Shown piece after piece: positions 58,553 through 64,000 of a stretch of DNA of 64,000 nucleotides (positions are counted from its first letter, which is position 1; each line of letters opens with the position of its first letter). This DNA is from Streptomyces anulatus (lineage in GTDB: Bacteria > Actinomycetota > Actinomycetes > Streptomycetales > Streptomycetaceae). The stretch spans positions 1 through 64,000 of the forward strand of contig NZ_BMVK01000008.1 of NCBI RefSeq assembly GCF_014650675.1, given 5' to 3'. Made by a program: the position numbers and the translations under genes. Under the pieces are notes generated by a model. That model searched no databases, was not told the origin of the DNA, and was given only the letters and a program-made list of their open reading frames with translations.

Positions 58553-59948
58553 CGCCGGCCTCCTTTCCGTCACTCGCGTTTCCGTCACTCTGAGTATCCG
58601 GTCCACCACTGACAACGAGCTCCCGCTCCCGTCGTGGTGTGCGCCTGGGCACCGGCGGCAGGTTCTGTCCGGGCAGCGGAGGCACCGGGAATCCGCCCGC
58701 CATCGGGTCGAAGGCGGGCTCCGGTCCGGCCGCTTCCTCCTCGGCCCGGTTCCTGCGGTCGCGGAACATGTCGACGACGAACGAGATCAGCAGGATCGCG
58801 ATCACCGCCGCGCCGACGTACAGCACGATCCGGGAGAAGTCGTAGCCCTCGTTGCGCAGGGCGCGGACGGTGGCGACGAGCATCAGCCAGACCACGGAGA
58901 CCGGGATGAGGACCTTCCAGCCGAGCTTCATCAGCTGGTCGTAGCGGACCCGGGGCAGGGTGCCGCGCAGCCAGATGAAGAAGAAGAGCAGCAGCTGGAC
59001 CTTGAGGACGAACCAGAGCATCGGCCACCAGCCCTGGTTCGCGCCCTCCCAGAAGGTGCTGATCGGGTACGGAGCCCGCCAGCCGCCCAGGAAGAGGGTC
59101 ACGGAGACCGCGGAGACGGTGACCATGTTGACGTACTCGGCGAGCATGAACATCGCGAACTTGATCGAGGAGTACTCGGTGTTGAACCCGCCGACGAGGT
59201 CGCCCTCGGACTCCGGCATGTCGAACGGCGCCCGGTTCGTCTCCCCGACCATCGTGATGATGTAGATGATGAAGGAGACCGGGAGCAGGATGACGAACCA
59301 CCGGTCCGCCTGCGCCTCCACGATCGCCGAGGTCGACATCGACCCGGAGTAGAGGAACACCGAGGCGAACGCGGCGCCCATCGCGATCTCGTAGCTGATC
59401 ATCTGGGCGCAGGAGCGCAGACCGCCGAGCAGCGGGTACGTCGATCCGGAGGACCAGCCCGCGAGGACGAGGCCGTAGATGCCGACCGAGGCGACCGCGA
59501 GGATGTAGAGCATCGCGATCGGGAGGTCGGTCAGCTGCATCGTCGTGCGGTGCCCGAAGATCGACACCTGGTTGTCGGCCGGTCCGAACGGGATGACCGC
59601 GATCGCCATGAACGCCGGGATCGCCGCGATGATCGGCGCCAGGATGTAGACGACCTTGTCGGCCCGCTTGACGACGACGTCCTCCTTCAGCATGAGCTTC
59701 ATGCCGTCGGCGAGCGACTGGAGCATGCCCCAGGGGCCGTTGCGGTTGGGGCCGATGCGCAGCTGCATCCAGGCGACGACCTTGCGCTCCCACACGATGG
59801 AGAACAGCACGGTCACCATCAGGAACGCGAAGCAGAAGACCGCCTTGATGGCGACGAGCCACCAGGGGTCGGTGCCGAACATCGAGAGATCCTCGGCGGC
59901 GAGGACGACGCCCTCGGGCGCCGTCGTGAGTGCGGCGAGGCCAGTCAC
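58545..59948 (-). CDS. nuoH: NADH-quinone oxidoreductase subunit H
   Basis: 467-aa membrane subunit forming the quinone chamber, eight helices. WERKVVAWMQLRIGPNRNGPWGMLQSLADGMKLMLKED and GETNRAPFDMPESEGDLVGGFNTEYSSIKFAMFMLAEYVNM are the family signatures. A hydrophilic tail of about 65 aa (PVPPLPGQNLPPVPRR) follows, as in other Streptomyces. GTG 59948 overlaps nuoG by 4 nt. Confidence 0.96.
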   Translation of the reverse strand: MTGLAALTTAPEGVVLAAEDLSMFGTDPWWLVAIKAVFCFAFLMVTVLFSIVWERKVVAWMQLRIGPNRNGPWGMLQSLADGMKLMLKEDVVVKRADKVVYILAPIIAAIPAFMAIAVIPFGPADNQVSIFGHRTTMQLTDLPIAMLYILAVASVGIYGLVLAGWSSGSTYPLLGGLRSCAQMISYEIAMGAAFASVFLYSGSMSTSAIVEAQADRWFVILLPVSFIIYIITMVGETNRAPFDMPESEGDLVGGFNTEYSSIKFAMFMLAEYVNMVTVSAVSVTLFLGGWRAPYPISTFWEGANQGWWPMLWFVLKVQLLLFFFIWLRGTLPRVRYDQLMKLGWKVLIPVSVVWLMLVATVRALRNEGYDFSRIVLYVGAAVIAILLISFVVDMFRDRRNRAEEEAAGPEPAFDPMAGGFPVPPLPGQNLPPVPRRTPRRERELVVSGGPDTQSDGNASDGKEAGGV

Positions 59949-62455
59949 GCTCGTACCTCCGATGGTTCGACGGGAGCACCCGGTGCGGCGGCGGGGCCGA
60001 TCCGCACCAGGCCGCCGGGGTTCGCGCCGGTGTCGGCGGGGATGCCGCGTCCCACCGAGTTCAGCGGCACCCAGACCACCCGGTCCGGCATGTCGGTGAC
60101 CGCGAGGGGCAGTTCGACGGTGCCCGCGGGGCCGGTGACGGCGAGCAGGTCGCCGTCCTTGACGCCGGACTCGGCGGCGGTGACCGCCGAGAGCCGGGCG
60201 ACGGCCGCGTGCCGGGTCCCGGCGAGAGCGGTGTCGCCGTCCTGGAGCCGGCCGAGGTCGAGCAGCATCCGGTGGCCCGCGAGGACCGCCTCGCCGTCGC
60301 CGGGCCGGGGCAGTGGCTGCGCGCTCTCGCGCGGGTCCTGGGCGTGGCCGCCCTCCCAGCCGCCGAGCCGGTCCAGCTCGCGGCGGGCGGCGGTCAGGTC
60401 CGGCAGGGCGAAGTGCACGTCCATGGCGTCGGCCAGCATGTGCAGCACCCGGGAGTCCGTCGGCGCGAGCGTCCGGGGCATCTGCTCGGGCTTCAGTGCC
60501 GCCTGGAACATCCGGGCCCGGCCCTCCCAGTTGAGGAAGGTGCCGGACTTCTCCGCGACGGCGGCGACCGGGAAGACCACGTCCGCCCGGGCGGAGACCG
60601 CGCTCGGCCGCAGCTCCAGCGAGACCAGGAAGCCGACCTCGTTCAGCGCCTGGATGGCACGGTTCGGGTCGGGCAGGTCCTCGACGCCGACGCCGGCGAC
60701 GAGCAGCGCGCCCAGTTCGCCGGTGGCCGCGGCCTCGACGATCTGGCCGGTGTCGCGGCCGTGGCGGCTGGGCAGTTCGGCCACCCTCCACAGCTCCGCG
60801 ACCTCCTCGCGGGCCCGCGGGTCGGTGGCCGGTCGGCCGCCGGGCAGCAGGGTGGGGAGCGCGCCCGCCTCCACCGCGCCCCGGTCGCCCGCCCGGCGCG
60901 GGATCCACACCAGGCGTGCGCCGGTGGCGGTGGCGGTACGGACGGCGGCGGACAGGGCGCCGGGCACTCCGGCGAGCCGTTCACCGACGATGATCAGGGA
61001 GTGCTCGCCGCGGAGCGCCTCGGCCGCCGCGGCCCCCTCGGCCTCCAGGCCGACACCGCCCGCGAGCGCGTCCAGCCACTCGGTCTCGGTGCCGGGGGCG
61101 GCGGGCAGCAGGGTGCCGCCCGCCTTCACCAGGCCCCGGGTGGCGTGCGAGGCCAGCGCGAAGGTCTTCTGGCCGCTCTTGCGGTGGGCCTTGCGCAGCC
61201 GCAGGAAGACGCCGGGCGCCTCCTCCTCGGACTCGAACCCGACGAGCAGGACCGCGGGGGCCTTCTCCAGCGCGCTGTAGGTGACTCCCTCGCCGTCCAG
61301 GTCCCGGCCGCGTCCGGCGACCCGGGCGGCCAGGAAGTCGGCCTCCTCGGCGCTGTGGACCCGGGAGCGGAAGTCGACGTCGTTGGTGTCCAGGGCGACC
61401 CGGGCGAACTTGCTGTACGCGTAGGCGTCCTCGACGGTCAGCCGGCCGCCGGTCAGGACGCCGGTACGGCCGCGGGCGGCCAGGAGTCCGGCCGCCGCGG
61501 CTTCCAGCGCCTCGGGCCAGCTCGCCGGTTCCAGCTCGCCCTCGGCGTTGCGGACCAGCGGGGTGGTGAGCCGGTCGCGCTGCTGGGCGTAACGGAAGCC
61601 GAACCGCCCCTTGTCGCAGATCCACTCCTCGTTGACCTCGGGCTCGTTGGCCGCGAGGCGGCGCATGACCTTGCCGCGCCGGTGGTCGGTCCGGGTCGAG
61701 CAGCCGCCCGCGCACTGCTCGCACACCGAGGGGGTGGAGACCAGGTCGAAGGGGCGGGAGCGGAAGCGGTACGCCGCCGAGGTCAGCGCGCCGACCGGGC
61801 AGATCTGGATGGTGTTGCCGGAGAAGTACGACTCGAAGGGGTCGCCCTCGCCGGTGCCGACCTGCTGGAGCGCGCCGCGCTCGATCAGCTCGATCATCGG
61901 GTCGCCCGCCACCTGGTTGGAGAACCGGGTGCAGCGCGCGCAGAGCACGCACCGCTCGCGGTCCAGCAGCACCTGGGTGGAGATGGGAACGGGCTTCTCG
62001 AAGGTCCGCTTCTTGCCCTCGAACCGGGAGTCGGCGCCGCCGTGCGACATCGCCTGGTTCTGGAGCGGGCACTCGCCGCCCTTGTCGCAGACGGGGCAGT
62101 CCAGCGGATGGTTGATCAGCAGCAGCTCCATCACGCCCTTCTGCGCCTTCTCGGCGACAGGAGAGGTGATCTGCGACTTGACGACCATGCCGTCGGTGCA
62201 GGTGATGGTGCAGGAGGCCATCGGCTTGCGCTGGCCCTCGACCTCGACGATGCACTGGCGGCAGGCGCCGGCGGGGTCGAGGAGCGGGTGGTCGCAGAAG
62301 CGCGGGATCTCGATGCCGAGGAGTTCGGCGGCGCGGATGACCAGGGTCCCCTTGGGGACGCTGATCTCGATGCCGTCGATGGTCAGCGTGACCAGGTCCT
62401 CGGGCGGAACCGCCGCCTCGCCGCCCCCGGAGGGCGCACTCGTGGTGACTGTCAT
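59945..62455 (-). CDS. nuoG: NADH-quinone oxidoreductase subunit G
   Basis: 836-aa Fe-S subunit. [2Fe-2S] N1b ligands C54, C65, C68, C82. N5 cluster His plus three Cys in HPLDCPVCDKGGECPLQ. N4 in CVLCARCTRFSNQVAGD. The extra N7-type CEQCAGGCST...CDKGRFGF motif is present. The C-terminal molybdopterin-oxidoreductase-like domain (about 300-836) lacks an active cofactor site in this family. ATG overlaps nuoF by 4 nt. Confidence 0.96.
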   Translation of the reverse strand: MTVTTSAPSGGGEAAVPPEDLVTLTIDGIEISVPKGTLVIRAAELLGIEIPRFCDHPLLDPAGACRQCIVEVEGQRKPMASCTITCTDGMVVKSQITSPVAEKAQKGVMELLLINHPLDCPVCDKGGECPLQNQAMSHGGADSRFEGKKRTFEKPVPISTQVLLDRERCVLCARCTRFSNQVAGDPMIELIERGALQQVGTGEGDPFESYFSGNTIQICPVGALTSAAYRFRSRPFDLVSTPSVCEQCAGGCSTRTDHRRGKVMRRLAANEPEVNEEWICDKGRFGFRYAQQRDRLTTPLVRNAEGELEPASWPEALEAAAAGLLAARGRTGVLTGGRLTVEDAYAYSKFARVALDTNDVDFRSRVHSAEEADFLAARVAGRGRDLDGEGVTYSALEKAPAVLLVGFESEEEAPGVFLRLRKAHRKSGQKTFALASHATRGLVKAGGTLLPAAPGTETEWLDALAGGVGLEAEGAAAAEALRGEHSLIIVGERLAGVPGALSAAVRTATATGARLVWIPRRAGDRGAVEAGALPTLLPGGRPATDPRAREEVAELWRVAELPSRHGRDTGQIVEAAATGELGALLVAGVGVEDLPDPNRAIQALNEVGFLVSLELRPSAVSARADVVFPVAAVAEKSGTFLNWEGRARMFQAALKPEQMPRTLAPTDSRVLHMLADAMDVHFALPDLTAARRELDRLGGWEGGHAQDPRESAQPLPRPGDGEAVLAGHRMLLDLGRLQDGDTALAGTRHAAVARLSAVTAAESGVKDGDLLAVTGPAGTVELPLAVTDMPDRVVWVPLNSVGRGIPADTGANPGGLVRIGPAAAPGAPVEPSEVRA

Positions 62456-63831
62456 GCGTTCACCCCCCGGTGAGCGTTCTTGCCGTCGGTGTTCTTGTCG
62501 TCGGCCCAGGCCGTGGACCGGGCGGGGTCGAAGGGGCAGCCCTTGCCCGTGATGTGCTGCTCGTACTCCTCGCGGAAGTACTTGAGCGAGGAGAAGATCG
62601 GCGAGGCCGCGCCGTCGCCGAGCGCGCAGAACGACTTGCCGTTGATGTTGTCGGCGATGTCGTTGAGCTTGTCGAGGTCGGCCATCTCGCCCTGGCCCGC
62701 CTCGATGTCGCGGAGCAACTGGACCAGCCAGTAGGTGCCTTCGCGGCAGGGTGTGCACTTGCCGCAGGACTCGTGGGCGTAGAACTCGGTCCAGCGGGTG
62801 ACGGCCCGCACGACGCAGGTCGTCTCGTCGAAGCACTGGAGCGCCTTGGTGCCGAGCATGGACCCGGCGGCGCCGACGCCCTCGTAGTCGAGGGGGACGT
62901 CGAGGTGCTCCTCGGTGAACATCGGGGTGGAGGAGCCGCCCGGGGTCCAGAACTTCAGGCGGTGCCCGGCACGGATGCCGCCGCTCATGTCGAGGAGCTG
63001 ACGGAGCGTGATGCCGAGCGGGGCCTCGTACTGGCCGGGGCTGGTGACGTGGCCGCTGAGCGAGTAGAGCGTGAAGCCCGGGGACTTCTCGCTGCCCATC
63101 GACTTGAACCAGTCCTTGCCCTTGTTCAGGATCGCGGGAACCGAGGCGATGGACTCGACGTTGTTCACCACAGTGGGGCAGGCGTACAGACCGGCGACCG
63201 CAGGGAAGGGGGGCCGCAGCCGGGGCTGGCCACGCCGTCCTTCGAGAGAGTCGAGCAGCGCGGTTTCCTCACCACAGATGTACGCACCGGCGCCCGCGTG
63301 CACCGTGAGTTCCAGATCGAGTCCTGAACCCAGGATGTTCGTCCCCAGATAGCCCGCCTCGTACGCCTCCCGTACGGCCTCGTGCAGTCGCCGCAGCACG
63401 GGGACGACCTCACCGCGCAGATAGATGAACGCGTGCGACGAACGGATCGCGTAACAGGCGATCACGATGCCCTCGATGAGGCTGTGCGGGTTCGCGAAGA
63501 GGAGCGGGATGTCCTTGCAGGTGCCCGGCTCCGACTCGTCGGCGTTGACCACCAGGTAGTGGGGTTTGCCGTCGCCCTGCGGGATGAACTGCCACTTCAT
63601 CCCGGTGGGGAAGCCCGCGCCGCCGCGTCCGCGCAGACCGGAGTCCTTGACGTACGCGATGAGGTCGTCGGGCGCCATGGCCAGCGCCTTGCGCAGCCCT
63701 TCGTAGCCCTCGTGGCGGCGGTAGGTGTCCAGGGTCCAGGAATCGGGCTGGTCCCAGAAGGCGGAGAGGACGGGTGCGAGCAGCTTCTCGGGGCTCGTCC
63801 CGTTGTGGTCGATCTCGGCGGCCAAGGTCAT
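62452..63831 (-). CDS. nuoF: NADH-quinone oxidoreductase subunit F
   Basis: 459-aa NADH-oxidising, FMN-containing subunit. FMN/NADH motif GRGGAGFPTG (68-77), AYICGEETALLDSLEG, and the N3 [4Fe-4S] ligands SCGKCTPCREGT with a distal Cys in KSFCALGDGAASP. The start is probably ATG 63831, in a TGATG overlap with the nuoE stop; GTG 63834 is in frame immediately upstream. Confidence 0.96.
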   Translation of the reverse strand: MTLAAEIDHNGTSPEKLLAPVLSAFWDQPDSWTLDTYRRHEGYEGLRKALAMAPDDLIAYVKDSGLRGRGGAGFPTGMKWQFIPQGDGKPHYLVVNADESEPGTCKDIPLLFANPHSLIEGIVIACYAIRSSHAFIYLRGEVVPVLRRLHEAVREAYEAGYLGTNILGSGLDLELTVHAGAGAYICGEETALLDSLEGRRGQPRLRPPFPAVAGLYACPTVVNNVESIASVPAILNKGKDWFKSMGSEKSPGFTLYSLSGHVTSPGQYEAPLGITLRQLLDMSGGIRAGHRLKFWTPGGSSTPMFTEEHLDVPLDYEGVGAAGSMLGTKALQCFDETTCVVRAVTRWTEFYAHESCGKCTPCREGTYWLVQLLRDIEAGQGEMADLDKLNDIADNINGKSFCALGDGAASPIFSSLKYFREEYEQHITGKGCPFDPARSTAWADDKNTDGKNAHRGVNA

Positions 63832-64000
63832 CACTCCCCCTCCTCGGCTGCGGGCCCGGCCGGGTGCTCCGGGTCGGAGGCCGAGGTCTGCTGCGGTGCG
63901 TCGTGCGAGCTGAGGTGCTCGGACGGCGAAGGGTCGTGCGGCTGGGCGCTCTTGGGCTGCCCGTCGCGCGGGGAGACCACGCGCGCCTGCGGGAGTGCCT
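63831..64000 (-). CDS. nuoE: NADH-quinone oxidoreductase subunit E, C-terminal fragment
   Basis: Only the last 56 codons are in the window. They read ALPQARVVSPRDGQPKSAQP, then a Pro/Ser/His-rich tail ending PAAEEGE. Such tails are found on Streptomyces NuoE proteins after the [2Fe-2S] domain, which lies outside the window. Identification rests on the tail, the TGATG junction with nuoF and operon order. Confidence 0.85.
   Translation of the reverse strand, partial: ALPQARVVSPRDGQPKSAQPHDPSPSEHLSSHDAPQQTSASDPEHPAGPAAEEGE

Overview
The window is a very GC-rich actinobacterial chromosome segment, almost certainly Streptomyces. It carries Scr1-type XRE/DUF397 genes, a SpoIIE-like multidomain regulator, a CU044_5270/ECF sigma pair, a DasR-type dre palindrome, a TTA (bldA-type) codon, a DEAD helicase/cold-shock/SCO5918 cluster, and a nuo operon next to recQ and a polyprenyl diphosphate synthase. 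Many starts are GTG or TTG with purine-rich ribosome binding sites, and many genes overlap by 4 bp.

Layout. 1-10.9 kb: the end of a sensor kinase and its NarL-type response regulator, korAB (2-oxoacid:ferredoxin oxidoreductase), a divergent HxlR regulator/NAD(P)-binding oxidoreductase pair, RarD, an aromatic hydroxylase-like flavoprotein and two small proteins. 10.9-16.3 kb: a cold-response block (SCO5918-like protein, DEAD-box RNA helicase ending in a 166-bp MITE-like element, CspA-type protein), an ECF sigma/CU044_5270 pair and a small MerR-like regulator preceded by about 790 bp of gene-free, internally duplicated and probably transcribed DNA. 16.9-22.9 kb: CGNR and VOC genes sharing a 22-bp bidirectional promoter, a membrane protein, an IS5-type transposase remnant, a SMI1/KNR4 protein, a coupled three-gene operon of unknown function and a divergent XRE-DUF5753/DUF397 pair. 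22.9-28.3 kb: GntR regulator with ACC deaminase, HAD phosphatase, a chitin-type AA10 LPMO behind a dre site, a secreted RTX calcium-binding protein, DUF1838. 28.3-37.9 kb: a signalling block (SpoIIE-like protein with eroded phosphatase motifs, Ser/Thr kinase, a 92-aa Gly-motif protein, a membrane-anchored P-loop NTPase, a Crp/Fnr regulator, a class III cyclase-like protein, a 152-aa helical protein, TetR). 38.2-49.3 kb: ABC exporter with a LolA-like protein, polyprenyl synthase, POT peptide transporter with CocE-type hydrolase, fumarylacetoacetase, GPP34 and Uma2 proteins. 49.3-64 kb: recQ and the leftward nuo operon from nuoE (cut by the window edge) to nuoN.

The nuo, polyprenyl synthase and kor genes belong to energy metabolism (complex I, quinone side chain, ferredoxin-linked 2-oxoacid oxidation). 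The most unusual part is the 30.7-37.4 kb block: four proteins share short Gly-rich beta-like motifs, beside a cyclase-like protein and a cyclic-nucleotide-type Crp regulator. This looks like a modular actinobacterial signalling or conflict locus. The second most unusual item is the putative leader or non-coding RNA at 16.2-16.9 kb.
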